Positions 25,632 to 37,521 of a stretch of 64,000 nucleotides of DNA are shown here, piece by piece (the stretch's first letter is position 1; each line of letters starts with the position of its first letter). The stretch comes from Sipunculus nudus (taxonomy: Eukaryota; Annelida; Sipuncula; Golfingiida; Sipunculidae): NCBI GenBank assembly GCA_026874595.1, contig CM049309.1, positions 53,604,079-53,668,078 of the forward strand. Direction: 5' to 3'. Both the position numbers and the translations under genes were made by a program. A model generated the notes under the pieces. It had not been told where the DNA came from and did not search any database. It was given only the letters and a program-made list of their open reading frames with translations.

Positions 25632-26155
25632 CACCATCTTCTCCACAGTACCATTTAAGAAATTAGAGCCATAACAGTCCATCTCGGCTAAAATTAATGC
25701 CAAGGACGCTATGCTGGCACAGACGTTAAGGTGGATCTCGAATCCATTCTGTCAGTTGCAGAAAGCAAATATAATCCAACGACTGAAATGACTCCTGAAA
25801 TTATAATGCATAATAGGCAGTCAAAGGGCACCAGGCACATCCGGGCATGCGCACTGAGAAAATTTCCGGGGACCAAAAACAAGAAGGCTTCCATTTTGAC
25901 CCAGACTGCCGGCGAATCCTTGTGTAATCCGTCACTTATCGGACTCATCGGCCTCGTAAGTGTAATGAAAGCTATAGATAAGTCTCCCGCTCACAAAACA
26001 CTAAGATCTGCATTGTAGGGCATATTTATAGAAAATGGTTTGGGATTTCAGATTTATGTGAAAAAAAACCCCAGGATTTTCTGTAAACCGGTAGGACACA
26101 AAGTGGGCTTGACTGTATATCAGTCATTTGTATGTGTGTGTTTATTTTGTGACAG
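25632..26155 (+). other. 5' flank and leader of the first DUF1647-like gene
   Basis: Homology to the second paralog's 5' region starts at about 25985 (aagatctgcattgtaggg, matching aagatttgccattgtagga at 52008) and runs through a predicted intron to the acceptor ttttgtgacag at 26145-26155. Upstream of 25985 the two copies differ. The second copy has a plausible donor (cggtaagat, 52003), while the same place here reads cactaagat. No promoter is recognisable. Confidence 0.45.
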
Positions 26156-26168
26156 AAACAGGGGAAAC

Positions 26169-26291
26169 ATGAAGGGGACAGCCATAGTGAGTCGATGTCG
26201 CATGTTCGTTTTTCTTGGTGTTATCAGTGCACTCTTGATTGGGTATTTATCATCCAGTTACTTCCCGATCAGTCAACTCACACTCAGCAGG
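26169..26291 (+). CDS. DUF1647-like membrane protein 1, coding exon 1
   Basis: This exon encodes the N-terminal 41 residues: a short basic head (MKGTAIVSRCRM), then a hydrophobic stretch FVFLGVISALLIGYL that looks like a type II signal anchor, as in Golgi glycosyltransferases. The start is the ATG 13 nt after a predicted splice acceptor (gacag, 26151-26155). The same ATG and acceptor spacing occur in the paralog at 52173. The exon ends in AGG before gtaagt at 26292, phase 0, and joins in frame to the exon at 29608. Intron 1 is 3.3 kb. The expected role is an ER/Golgi membrane enzyme or enzyme-like protein; this is inference from topology and domain. Confidence 0.75.
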
Positions 26292-26508
26292 GTAAGTTAC
26301 ATCATCACATATGCAACTACTTTACAGTGTGTGCAGTTAAGTTGTATTAGGTATAAGTGGAGTCATTTTTTTAATACAGCAACCACGGTGACGGGTGAGA
26401 ACGACGCCGCTGAAAGGGGAGATCCAGCATGTTATGTCCTAGACTTGTACCCGTTTCAGTAAATTTACACCAGGTCAGATTTATGAAAGCAAAACCATCT
26501 TAGCGAGC

Positions 26509-26510
<2 letters not shown>

Positions 26511-26551
<41 letters not shown>

Positions 26552-26555
26552 CATG

Positions 26556-26592
<37 letters not shown>

Positions 26593-26688
26593 ATGTAATA
26601 ATATTAATAATAATTATTATTATAATGATAATAATAATAATAAATATAATAAACAAAATAAATAATAATTTTAAAAAAGTTAGCATTT

Positions 26689-26758
<70 letters not shown>
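26511..26758. repeat. (TAA)n and (TA)n microsatellites in intron 1
   Basis: An interrupted TAA trinucleotide repeat (about 26511-26670) is followed by a pure TA tract (26694-26758). Confidence 0.97.
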
Positions 26759-26759
<1 letters not shown>

Positions 26760-26819
26760 CAGTGCAGATGGGAATCTACAGGTGCAGTTTTATAATTGTG
26801 AGGTTTAACTTCCATCATT

Positions 26820-28570
26820 AACCCCCCCTCCCCCCCCCCGATTGGGAACGTTTTGGCAACTGTATAAATTTTATTAAATAGAAAAACATTTTGGTTTAAT
26901 AAAAAAATAGGATCTAATTGGACAATTCAATTTTATTTGAATGAACAGAAAAGGGCCAAAAGCTTATATATTCTGAAATTTGTTAAGAATCGTTCAAAAA
27001 GAGTAGCTTTTATTCAAGTTTTCATATTCAAAGTCAAGTGTTCTATACATCAAGCCAACTTAGTGCAGTGGTCTGTAGTATGTGATCAGCCCTTGCCTAT
27101 TTTATGTAACTGCTTCAATACAGGCCGCTGCCTTGACTCACCTTAGCTCTGCACCTGCCCCCCCCCATATTAGCAGGATGCATTAACTGGATGAATGTTA
27201 TAATTTTCTATAATTAATTCATTCTGTTCTAGACTATTGCTTTATTTTGGATTTTATATTGTATCACATTAGGTTACAATGATTAAGGTACCCTTTTAAT
27301 TGTTTCACTAGAATTATGTCTGAATTGCTATAAAAGTGTGGATGTTTATAATATGAGGAGTTCCTTACTTCAGTAAAAGAGTAAAAACTTTTACTACATC
27401 TAAGAAATTGAATATTAGTTCCAGTATATATTATAGTTGAGATGGTAGTTAGCATAATTATATTGTTTCTCCCTGATCCAACCGTGTAAATGCCTAATCT
27501 GAGAAGTGAATTTTAATCAATTACAAAATCTTTAATTTTAATTAATAAAATTTAAGCATGTACAGAAAACTCCAATGTACATTTTTTTGTAAGAAAAAAT
27601 CGAGGAATAATCTTAAAGACGCCATGTTGTGGCATTATGGTTTATTTGTGATTTATTCTTTAAAAAAGTTTTCTTTATAATTTAGTTTATGCATTTTATT
27701 ATTAAACAGATAGGAAAATATATGTGTATGCATAATTTGACATGAATGGACTGAGGATAGTGATGAGGCCTTTATAATCCGAATAGACTGCAGATTTCTT
27801 TATGCAGCAAATTTATAAAAAAAAGTAAAATAACAAAAAAAATTATATGATAAAATTTAGTCATTAAATAATTCCTTAATGATCTGCCAATAATGTAATG
27901 CTGAAATGAAAAAGTTTAATATAAACTAAAAGCATTATTCCCCTGCCCAAGCAGAAAGTGAAATAAAGTTACTGTTAAGTCCTTTTAGTCCACCTGTCCG
28001 TCCATCTGTTAATATTTCATATTTAATACCAATGGCCATCATGTCCAAGTATTAGTTTTGGCCATCGTCTAATTAGTACTTGATTATCACCAAATAGCAG
28101 GATCATTTCCTTTAATTCTTAAAATATTTAAGTATAAAAACAGTAACAATAATTATAAGTATATTTTGCATATGCTGCAAATTCACAAATTCAGCTGAGC
28201 GCCATGACCCATGAATCCCTTGTTTTGTTTTGGCATGCCAAGGATGTACCTAGTCACCCCAGAGCAAAAGGCCATAACACCTCAACCCAGTAAAATGTAC
28301 CCAGATGACACTTGACAGGCGCAACATGCAATACTCATCACTGGATATAGCAAATTTTAATATGCAAATTTTTCTTATCATAAATCAGGAAGTTGGACTC
28401 CCTGACAAATAAAATTTTATAGACCTATTAGAATTACGCACATCGTTTGACAAACCAAATATTAGCAACATGCATGCAGTATTTAAAAAAAATATTAACC
28501 CTTAAAATTTGGGACCTTTTTTTCTTAATCACCCGATATATCCGTGCTTCCATTGTTATACGGTACATAT
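26820..28570. other. Intron 1 sequence, gene 1
   Basis: AT-rich intronic DNA with C-runs at 26822-26840 and near 27160. It includes a hairpin-family tail (attcagctgagcgccatgac, near 28190). Nothing coding is seen. Confidence 0.6.
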
Positions 28571-28571
28571 A

Positions 28572-28800
28572 TTCATAGGTGTCTCAAGGAAAGAGCACAG
28601 GACCTAAAGCCGGAAGAGCTTCAGTTCGAATCTCGGCCGAGGCGGTAAGATTTTTCAGGGAAGTCCCTCTGCAGGTTTAATGGGAAGGTCATGTCACATG
28701 GCCGTGTTTCACTCACAATGAGTGCGCCTTCGGGGTTCCTTTGTGATATGGTCCAACCATTGGGACAGTAACCCTCCAAGTACCCACAGGTGCAGAAGTC
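28572..28800 (+). mobile_element. tRNA-derived SINE
   Basis: The segment opens with a tRNA-like head: gtctcaaggaaagagcacag resembles an A box and D-arm, and agttcgaatctcggccg matches a pol III B box (GTTCGAATC), 31 bp later. A body unrelated to tRNA follows, with cctttgtgatatggtccaac. The tail end is not clear. No TTTT terminator or target duplication was established. A true tRNA gene is excluded because the acceptor and anticodon stems do not pair. Confidence 0.6.
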
Positions 28801-28964
28801 ACTAGGCCTGGTTAATGCCAGGATAAAAAAATGGAAGGAAGTGTGTGATACTGCCCTGTCATATACTGCAGTCCGAAACCGGAATGGAATTCTGCAGATG
28901 TTCATGTATTTTGTAAGCATTACAAAATGGAAGCACTTACTGCCACCAAAAATTTATAGAAGGA

Positions 28965-29026
<62 letters not shown>
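28965..29026. repeat. (AT)n microsatellite
   Basis: About 60 bp of near-pure AT dinucleotides. Confidence 0.97.
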
Positions 29027-29029
<3 letters not shown>

Positions 29030-29162
29030 GGTAATATAGGTTTAATACCCAAGTTTGACCCAGGATTTTTTTTTCAGAACCATATATTCCCTAGTTTAAA
29101 CAAAGTTTATGTAAAAAAGGCAACAGATGTGTTAATATTTTTCTAGAAATTTATTATTTTTT

Positions 29163-29400
29163 TAGCTCAGCTGACTAAACGTTATCTGAGCTGAAGGGAT
29201 CACTCGTTCGTAGTCCCTCTGTCCTTCCTTCCTTCCGTTAACAGGGCACAAATCGTAACCACTCGACCTAGAATCTTCTTACTTGATATCCGGGAGGTCC
29301 CTGAAAAATTTCCATGTAAACCTAAAATTAGGTCTCAGATCTTCTGAGCTATAAGGCTATATACCTCATAGAACAGTTAAGCTTTGATACATAATCCAGT
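29163..29400 (+). repeat. Hairpin-headed dispersed repeat, copy 2
   Basis: It begins with agctcagctgactaaacg and ttatctgagct (imperfect inverted repeat), then ccgttaacagggcacaaatc. The second phrase recurs at about 31815 and 42710. Confidence 0.65.
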
Positions 29401-29607
29401 ATCTGAACAACAATAGCATTGATCACCATGATTCTTTGCATGCATATTGCTTAGTTTAAAATGAATTTTAGTCTTATTGTCACTATAATTAGAGTGTTTA
29501 AAATCATACTTCAGGGTAAAGATGGATTTCAAACAAAAAAGTTGTGTGCTGTTATAAGATTGATAAAATAACATTACTTCATAATGTATTCTTATATGTT
29601 ATGACAG

Positions 29608-29988
29608 GTTCAGTTGTGGTATATTCAACCAAAGATCCCTGAAACCCACAAGGGGGAACCATTTATTCTGGATAAGGCAGTTTTGGATCATCTCCGGATT
29701 CCTCCAAAAAGGCACATTACTTTAAGCGAAAAGACACTCAACAACTTTGTATTTGTGACAGCCAGCAGTAACAATCACTTCACAGAGAGCCTGGATGCCG
29801 TTGCTTCAGTGCAGCATCACTACCCAAACTATACCATCGTTTACTATGATTTGGGACTCAGTCCATGGCAGATTACAAAGCTTATGAAGACATGTAATGT
29901 TATTTACCGCAAGTTCCAGTTTCATCTCTACCCGTCTCATATAGGTGAAAACCTTGGGGCTTGTGCTTGGAAACCAATTGTCATACAG
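29608..29988 (+). CDS. DUF1647-like membrane protein 1, coding exon 2
   Basis: This exon encodes 127 residues, phase 0 at both ends, between acceptor ttatgacag and donor gtatgt. Key segments are NFVFVTASS, the YYDLGL motif and CAWKPIVIQ at the exon's end. I associate this series (F-V-T-A-S-S...Y-D-L-G-L...A-W-K-P-I-I-Q) with the DUF1647-like family of nematode and lophotrochozoan proteins, which look like glycosyltransferase-fold domains. The homologous exon at 57257 is about 86% identical in protein (18 differences that I count) with identical length and splice phases. No stop or shift is seen in this exon. Confidence 0.82.
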
Positions 29989-30224
29989 GTATGTTTTAAA
30001 GATTGCTACTCTGTTCCAGGTGTAAATTTTCTATCTAAATTGAATTAAATGAATTGAATTGGATTGATATTTTCCCCCAACCTATTGAATTAGATTTAGG
30101 TAATCATAATTTCCCTGAATCAACCCTAAGTCGGTTTGTAGTTACAACAATATTTGCACTGTACACTGTCACCAACTAAGTAATAATATGACAGCCCTTC
30201 CTGCTGTAAGGGCAGGCTGGTGCA

Positions 30225-30540
30225 TATTTCTACCCTTACAGACAGGACGAAAAGGTACACATTCCAACCCTAACACACTTCCTATCCTAAAAATGCTCCT
30301 TCCTGTCGTAACTGTCAGGATATAAAGGTTCACATTCCAACCCTAACACACTTCCTATCCTAACAATGCCCCTTCCTGTCGTAACTGTCAGGGTATAAAG
30401 GTACACATTCCTACCCTTTCACACTTCCTATCCTAAAAATGCCCCTTTCTGTCGTAACTATCAGGATATAAAGGTACACATTCCTACCCTTTCACACTTC
30501 CAACACTACCAGTGCCCTTTCTGTCTGTTATGGTGCAATG
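30225..30540. repeat. 73-bp minisatellite in intron 2
   Basis: aaaggt(a/t)cacattcc starts at 30251, 30324, 30397 and 30470, an exact 73-bp step. The shared core includes cttcctatcctaa and cctgtcgtaact. The last copy is diverged. It is specific to this gene copy; I do not see it in the matching place after 57637. Confidence 0.92.
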
Positions 30541-32724
30541 GCGCACATTTAAATTTAATGGTTTAAATATATATTATACTTTCAATACTAATTACATATT
30601 GAAAGGGGCAAATTGGCAATTGTCTACGACCAGTTTGTGTCCATAATTATCCCAAACCCCACCTCAGTGGAGGGGGGGGGGGGGGAGTATAGAGATCAGC
30701 ACCATCTGTTTGTAAACAATCGTTTACAACATGATATTTTATTCTGATCTACTTCAAATTGAGTTGCAGGTGCATCTTATAGGTTTCAAGAGTTATTTAG
30801 GTTTTGGTCAAACTTGAATGATTTTTAGATTTTTATAATTTTTTTAATACCAATATTTAAATTTCATATGCCATGCGATATCTCGAAAAATTTTATTCAG
30901 ATTTACTTCTAATTGTAGCAGCAGGATATTAACCCCTTGTTTAAATGCCAGGATTTTAAAACTTTCTGTCATAACTATGAGACAAATTCAGCTGAGCAGG
31001 AGTACTTTGTTATATTTATGGCTTTCAGTCATGCTTCAGTTAAAATGACAGATTTTTGGCAGCCTTCCATCTGATCATATTACTATTAGTATCAGGGAAC
31101 AAATCATAACCGTATGACAATCCTGCTGAATTATGTGCTGGCCAGGCTTACAGTTTAATACATCAGATGTAATTATGCCTCAGTTGCTTCGGATGCTCCA
31201 TTGCTATATCTTTGTACATGGCTACCACTGAAACAGATCTTAACATCTTTTTTTCCAGTTGCTTCATTACTGTCTTGAGTAAGTTTCATGTGATCACATA
31301 GATTATTATATTTTTTTCAAACATCACTCAACCTGTAATGGAAGTTTAAGGCGTTCTCAGTGCGATTACTGACCTAACAGTTTCTTGTTATCAGCAAAAG
31401 CGCAAGACGGGATTAAGTGACACCTAAGTTGTTGCTTTCATTGGTCAATATCCTTTCATCCGTATGTTTATTTGTAATACTGTTATTGGATTGAAAAGAC
31501 GTCTGAGCTATAGGGATTAGATATTCAGGGAGGCCCATGAAAAATCTCCCTGGACACATGAAATAAGGTCTTTGTTACCAAAATCCTCTGAGCTATGGTG
31601 CTCGGAATCCCCCCCCCCCCCCCAATAATTTAAAATTTGATACAAAAGCCCTAGATCAGAATAACTGATGCAATGATTACATGATTCTATCCATATATAT
31701 TGATCTTAGATTGTTCCATCAGTTCCTTCACACTGGTGGTGCCATCTATTTTTTTCCAATATTTTCCATATATTTTCTCTAATTTTGAGACCTTCAAGGA
31801 ATCGGTTGTCCGTTAACAGGGCATAATCTTAACCGTTGGAACTAGAATCATTTAACTTGTTATCCATTGAGGTCTTTGAAAAATATTCTTCGAAACTTGA
31901 AATAAGGTTTCTGTTACTCATATCCTCCAAGCTATGGGGCTCATTGGTACTACCAGGATAATTGAAAATTTGATACTATGAAAAAGTTCATTATCTGTAT
32001 AACATACATTAATTGCATGTATATTGATCTTGGAGTGTTTCATCAGACTTTTGCAGAGAAAATTGGGCATTCAAATGATAAAATTCCTTTGTGATTTTTT
32101 TCCTAGTCAGCTGAGCGTCATGACCCAGAGTCACTTGGATAATATAGTTCACTACTGCATTTTAAGGGACATAACCATTGCAATAAAGTGTGCAACTTCA
32201 CGCTATTTGTTCATTTTGTCTGAATACACTAGATTCCCAACAATACCATCCCGGCACTCCAGTTCATCTGAATTAAAGATTGTCATGGTTATGTGTATTA
32301 TTACACACAGTCCATGTCTGTCTGTGTACCTTAACGAGACTGTGAGATGCCTGAACTTGTGCTTGCATGAAAGCTCCAAAACAAGAGAAGATATTAAAAT
32401 AAAGAAAACACAAGACACACAAGTTGGAAGTTTAAAATCTTGATTTGAGAAGTTTCACAAGGTTGATTGTCTGCTGTGTTTATCTTTTGCACCACATATC
32501 ACACCCATTGCAAGTTTAATTTTACCTGAGTAAAGCAGTAAGAAAACAGTTTAAGAGTGAAACATTGGCAGACACTATAATTATAGTTACTTAAGTTAAA
32601 ACACTATACTTCATGTTTATTTAACATGCCTGATATGGGAAAAGGTCTCTTTGATTATTAATTCAACTTCAGATGTCATGTATTTGCATTTACAGTTATT
32701 GATAGAAATTGTATGAATATATTT

Positions 32725-32769
<45 letters not shown>

Positions 32770-32817
32770 CAATACATATGTTTCATTTCTTTTTTTAAAT
32801 AAAATTGTGTTTTTCAG
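30541..32817 (+). other. Intron 2 of gene 1, repeat-rich
   Basis: A G-run is at 30667-30684 and a C-run at 31608-31622. Several pieces of the hairpin-repeat family occur: ctatagggattagatattc near 31509, cgttaacagggcataatctt near 31812, and cagctgagcgtcatgacccag near 32107. Interrupted AT repeats lie at about 32720-32770. The 139-codon frame at 32024-32443 overlaps these repeats and looks accidental. Confidence 0.6.
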
Positions 32818-33323
32818 GAGGTGATGAGGGTTTATGATGGAGTGATGTGGTTTGACGCTTCAATCAGATTTATGACCTCTGACCTCTCTGCTCTTCATCG
32901 CTGGACCTTGAAGTCAGGCGGTGCTGCCATCTGGATAAAAACTGGTATTTCCATTTACGCTGTAACTCACCCGTCTACATATATATACCTACCAGCCAAC
33001 TTAACTCTTCTGAAGAAAACTGAGATGCGCGGAGGAGGCTTAATGATGATGTATAACACTAAAGATATTTATGAGAAATTGCTGAAATGGTTTGTTTTGT
33101 GCAGCCTAGAAAAAAATGCATTTCACCCATATATAAATTTAATTGTCAATTTGATAGCCATAACCGTGATAACAAGTATGCACACTGTCACAGATATGAT
33201 CAGTCAGTGATCAATCTGCTTTATATTAGTTATTTTGATTTTCTTCCAGATATAAACCTTGACCATATTGCTAAGGTTCGCCGCAGTGTTTCTCACATGT
33301 TTAAATTGAGGTCATGTGCCTAG
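32818..33323 (+). CDS. DUF1647-like membrane protein 1, coding exon 3 (frameshifted)
   Basis: The exon starts after acceptor ttttcag (32811-32817) with GAG GTG ATG and reads MRVYDGVMWFDASIRF, continuing exon 2 in phase 0. WFDAS may be the counterpart of a DxD-type site. The frame from 32818 runs on to 33210 but loses family resemblance after about 33110. From the A-run onward another frame carries the expected CISP, CHRYDQS and final RSCA before a TAG at 33321. The A-run at 33110-33116 has seven A; one base fewer than needed explains the switch. Without it the protein would be about 336 residues, a normal size for this family. It could be a sequencing error or a real inactivating change. An AATAAA lies at 33629. 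Confidence 0.78.
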
Positions 33324-33346
33324 CAGTCTTTAACTCACTTAACAAT

Positions 33347-34089
33347 GAGTCACATTAGCTTTAGCGATTGTGCTTTGTCCATTGCATGTTACGGTATGTT
33401 AGATTAACATGAACATTTTAAACATTGGACCAACAAATCCAACACTTTACGTACTGGTACTTAAAATGTCCCTTAGTTCTCCTACCAAACCTAAAATTGG
33501 TTAATTGCGACTTTGTACCTGATGAATTTTCTGCAAAAAGCTCGATCTTCAATTGAAAATCTAATGTTTCACTTCAGGACTACCTAAAACCAACGTCCCG
33601 CCAATTTTTGTTCTCATAAAGATTTCGCAATAAATCCCTATGAACATGCCAGATATGAGGTCAATAATGCTTAATTTGTAGAAGTTATTGGCCATAACAT
33701 AATGAACCTTGTCAAAACATCAGAAAAGATATTAATTCATTTGACATGGTATTGATATGAGTATAGAACCTCTGTTTATTATATTGTATTATTATGATAA
33801 TAATTATTGCTATATTGTGAGGTGGTGGTAGTCAGTATTGTGTATAATTGAATGTACGGTAGGCATTAACGTATAGTTTAAGTTCATAAAGAACAGTCAC
33901 AGATACACTGTTTAAATAAATGCTGATTATCAAGATATCTAGAAAACATTTTGGTTAAGCCAGTTATGGTTGTAATAATTATTCTGTATATAATAATAAG
34001 ACTGTAATGTATCGTAGTAAGGAATATAACAAAAGATGTATTTTAACATATACTACATATATGGTACTGGCAGTATTTTCGTTTAAGTC
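33347..34089 (+). repeat. Hairpin-repeat family copy 3 and flank
   Basis: From 33347 to about 33740 the sequence shares tctcctaccaaacctaaaat, cacttcaggactacc and catgccagatatgaggtca with the copies at 21.5, 53.1 and 54.0 kb. The remaining 350 bp to 34089 is AT-rich with no feature I can name. Confidence 0.6.
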
Positions 34090-34489
34090 TGATATAGAGA
34101 AAGGCAGAGGAAACACGATCGGACTTGTTGGCTCAGGTCATGAATTTTATAACAGTAGACCAATTGCCGTGTAAGCTTTACAATCGTAAAAACAAGGCGA
34201 GGACACACAGTGAAAGATACAACATTCATACATATAGAATAACAACACGACTTACAAATCCAGACATACCACAACAATTAAGTCATAAAATAGCAGACAT
34301 CAGATTCGGCCACTACGTCACCAGCCACTTACATAGAATAAACTTCAGCAATGGAAAGAGGATAGACTCTGTTACACTGAAAGCCAGAATGGGATCATCT
34401 AGTACAATTTTCAGACTTACAAGTAAAGTGATCAATAAAAGGAATATATAAAGGTTTACTAGATACAAGTTTTTGAAAAGAGACCCATG

Positions 34490-34559
<70 letters not shown>

Positions 34560-35083
34560 GTAATCAGACAAGAGAGTCAGCAGAGGAGGTGGAAAGAGAG
34601 AATCTAAGAGTTAGTCAGATACATATGTCTGTCGTCAGTTGTCAGTATGTCAGCCAGTCAAGGTAATGTTCCGAGCTTCGTCAACTTGGCCTCTCTGCCA
34701 ATTGTGTACACTGCTGGTCGCCTCTCTGTAACAACATGAGGCAGCTAATGTATCTCAGGCTGTATAAACAAGAGACACTAATAAGATCTTTGTGTACTAA
34801 GTGACTGTCGTGCAATGTTATGTATTGTGTAACGAACTGAATGAAGAATTATATTTATAAGAAAGAACAGATTGATTTTAAGTCATTAAGAATTGTTAAG
34901 AAGCCGACTGTCATGTGAGGTGTTAATATTGTCTGAAGAAGAATGTCAAATTTATTATGTATTGCTGTTGACAACAAGAGGCAATTATATTGAATAATCA
35001 CTATGCCAACGAATCAGAATAAAGAGACTTGATTGCAAACTATCTCTTGTTATATCTGGGTCATTCCCCCCAGCCTTATAACA
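34090..35083 (+). mobile_element. 5' LTR of a chromodomain-type Gypsy element
   Basis: The segment runs from TG (34090) to CA-end ataaca (35083) and is followed directly by a primer-binding site. Its first half recurs at 12012-12485 with the same left edge, which supports the boundary. It contains a (TA)n tract (34490-34557). The 108-codon frame at 34125-34451 lies in the LTR and is probably accidental. A matching 3' LTR is not present at the far end. Confidence 0.65.
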
Positions 35084-35085
35084 AT

Positions 35086-35103
35086 TGGTGGAGAACCCGG
35101 TAT
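35086..35103 (+). promoter_or_regulatory. Primer-binding site
   Basis: tggtggagaacccgg starts two bases after the LTR end. TGG is the complement of a tRNA CCA end, as expected for minus-strand priming. The tRNA species was not identified. Confidence 0.65.
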
Positions 35104-35155
35104 TTTTACGAAAAATATATACTGAATTGGCTAGTAAAAATCTTAAACATTAACT

Positions 35156-36180
35156 TTGGAAAAACAAAATGAGACTGAGGAATTAACTAGTATATGGACT
35201 ATTGAACAAATGGGCGATAATGCCTTGTCAAAATATACTGGCTCGGAGAATGCTAAATGCTGGCTAGAACGCTTTAATTGCGTAGCAAAACTTGCTGTCT
35301 GGTTACCAGCCAAGGAGACCACCAGTTTATACCGACAAACAATCATCCGTGTTTTCACTTGCCTTAAAACACGGTAGTGCCGCCGACTCGTGGTAAACAT
35401 TAACGGACACAGTTAAGGACTCAGCCTGTTATCAGAAGCATTTTTACAAGGATTTAACTAGTACAAAGGACTCCTTTTACAGAGACTCAAGGAGTTTCAG
35501 GAAAAGAAACTGAGACCTGACGAAACGTTGACCAGTATATAGATGATTTCAGGGCCAGGGGCCAAAATCTTGAAAAAAAAATAGAGGGATGTGATGGACG
35601 CCATAAAAACAGGGTTGCTAAATTCTATGTACAGTTTGTAGAGGGGAAGCAACCTCAAATTTACAGGATCTAATTTAAATATGCAGGGTTTGGTGCTACC
35701 TTCCGACCACCAGTCGCTCAGAGTCTACAACTGAACGTAGAGGAACTCAGTGATAAAATTTTGCCACACAGTTATCAGCAAATTATCACACGGGAACTAC
35801 AAGGAGCGTTAACAAAGGCCGAACTACAGACCACGCTACAACCTGCAAGGGACAACAATAACAGCACACGGGCCAGGACGATGCAAGAACAGCCTAACAG
35901 ATACAGACCCTCGGCTCAGGGAATGATCAATCACAGCAACAGACCACAACCCAGGGTGCCACGACGAAACACCTACCTATGGGCAGAACAACAACAACAG
36001 GACAGGAAATCATAACTCACAACTTTGTTATAGGTGTCGGAACCCACACTTGCCCAGAGACTGTGTACATATTAACATCCTGTGTTATTTATGTGGAATA
36101 ACAGGCCACTTGGCAAGGGTTTGTAGGAAAGCTAAAAACAATCTAAGGTCAGGGAAACAATTCAGTAATGCTGAACAATA
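35156..36180 (+). pseudogene. Gag with two zinc knuckles, broken
   Basis: The first piece (35156-35377) has KYTGSENAKCWLERFNCVAK and ends at a stop. Later pieces carry YIDDFRARGQNLEKK (near 35533) and an Asn/Gln/Arg-rich linker (35761-36015). In the frame after 36030 there are two CCHC-type knuckles: CYRCRNPHLPRDC (C-x2-C-x3-H-x4-C, one residue short) and CYLCGITGHLARVC (canonical C-x2-C-x4-H-x4-C). The knuckles identify the nucleocapsid end of Gag. At least three stops or frameshifts break the gene. It lies directly after the LTR and primer-binding site, as expected. Confidence 0.82.
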
Positions 36181-36189
36181 GGGTTGCGT

Positions 36190-36990
36190 GCCTGAATCTG
36201 TAGCAAACACTATATGTTGCCGTTATATATAGTTTAGGGAGTCTGCCTTCACAGCAGTGCTGCCACCTCTAATTTATTTTATTAATTATAGACAATCAGT
36301 GCTGCCACCTACCAGTTATTTATTAATTTAGTTTAACCCTTAAAAAACCTGTGTCAGTTATCCATTCGTCAAACTTGGTCATGTGACATGGCAACTGTGT
36401 TGACCAGGTTACTTGGTAACTCTGTGTATTTTTTATTCTGTCAGTGATTCTCTGATAGAGAAGGCTATGATAACAGCTCGTTGCATTTTTAAGACAGATT
36501 CCTCCCACAGGGTAACTTATTTTATTTAATATATTTACTTCATTTATCTCTCAAATATCCATTAGTTTACTCTTGAATTGTCTCTTTCCTTTTATGATAT
36601 TGTAATAATTGTCGTGTAATAATTACTATAGCCTCAAAGGTTTATTGTTATAATGGGCCAAGACCATGTGCCTTCATGTGAGACTTGAAGGAATGTTACT
36701 GTTATATTAAGATGGGGGAGAACAGAATTTAAACCTTTACACGTATTTCCAAATGTATTAATGTACGCACACCGTTATACACATTTATTTATTTATGTCA
36801 TTATTTTTGCAGAATTGAAATGTAACTTTGCAAATATTCCAGAATAAACAGCTATTCCCTACAAAAGCGAGTTCTTAACTGTATCAAGCCAACCCATCTA
36901 CTGGACCGGCAACATATATATCAAGATAAGACCATTAAGAATAAGAATACTAAGACAGTAAACCAATGTGCATCTCCTAACAGTCTACCT
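36190..36990. other. Spacer or insertion between gag and protease
   Basis: About 650 bp (36190-36840) shows no Gag or Pol likeness. It contains the phrase cagtgctgccacct twice (near 36254 and 36296). This is longer than the usual gag-pol junction, so an inserted sequence is likely. I cannot identify it. Confidence 0.4.
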
Positions 36991-37005
36991 AGAGTTCTAG
37001 CTAAT

Positions 37006-37416
37006 GTGCAACCACCAAAGCAAATCAGTAAAGTAACTGCAGTCATAGACTCCATCCAGATATTATGCCTATTAGACACAGATGCCGGTGTATCATGTAT
37101 AAACTGGGAAGTCGTTCAAAACACTAAGGTTTTAAATAAATTCTCTCCATTACCCCCACCCAAAAATCACGTGAGAGGCGTAGGTAATTCATTGATTAAG
37201 GTAAAAGGACTTATAGAATTAGATCTCAATATTGGAGACCTGACAGGAACCCATGATTTTTTTTGTCCTGGAAACAATGACAATTCCATTAATTTTAGGA
37301 ATACATTTTCTTCCACATCAAAACATCAGGCAAGCATTAATTTTGCTGACTGTCCTCTATCATTAATGGGCAATTCCTATGTCATACCCATATCAGGCAA
37401 GAAACATACAGCTTGA
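37006..37416 (+). pseudogene. Retrotransposon protease remnant
   Basis: The 136-codon frame has ILCLLDTDAGVSCINW, the aspartic-protease active-site region in which Gypsy proteases have L-L-D-T-G-A. The glycine after D-T is replaced by aspartate (DTDAG). A second half with VRGVGNSLIKVKG follows, matching the fold's flap-side region in position. It sits between the zinc knuckles and the RT, the canonical place. The substitution would be expected to abolish activity. Confidence 0.7.
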
Positions 37417-37521
37417 TGCTCTATGCTACGCCTCGCATGTGATGCAACCTCTCCACCTTTGTCATAAAATCTCCTCCCTGTGTATATGCCTGCCCCCTGA
37501 CTAAGTAAACTTAATGGAAGA

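Noticed and set aside
26465-26818. Ile-rich small proteins over the TAA/TA tracts
   Set aside because: These are pure microsatellite translation.
28572-28650. Functional tRNA gene
   Set aside because: The B box is good, but the acceptor and anticodon stems do not pair and a SINE body follows.
32024-32443. 139-codon frame as an alternative exon of gene 1
   Set aside because: It overlaps dispersed-repeat sequence, lacks family likeness and would interrupt the conserved exon 2 to exon 3 junction, which is in phase without it.
34125-34451. 108-codon frame as an envelope or accessory gene
   Set aside because: It lies in the proposed LTR. The related copy at 12.0 kb has changes and a deletion that break the frame, and I see no family likeness.
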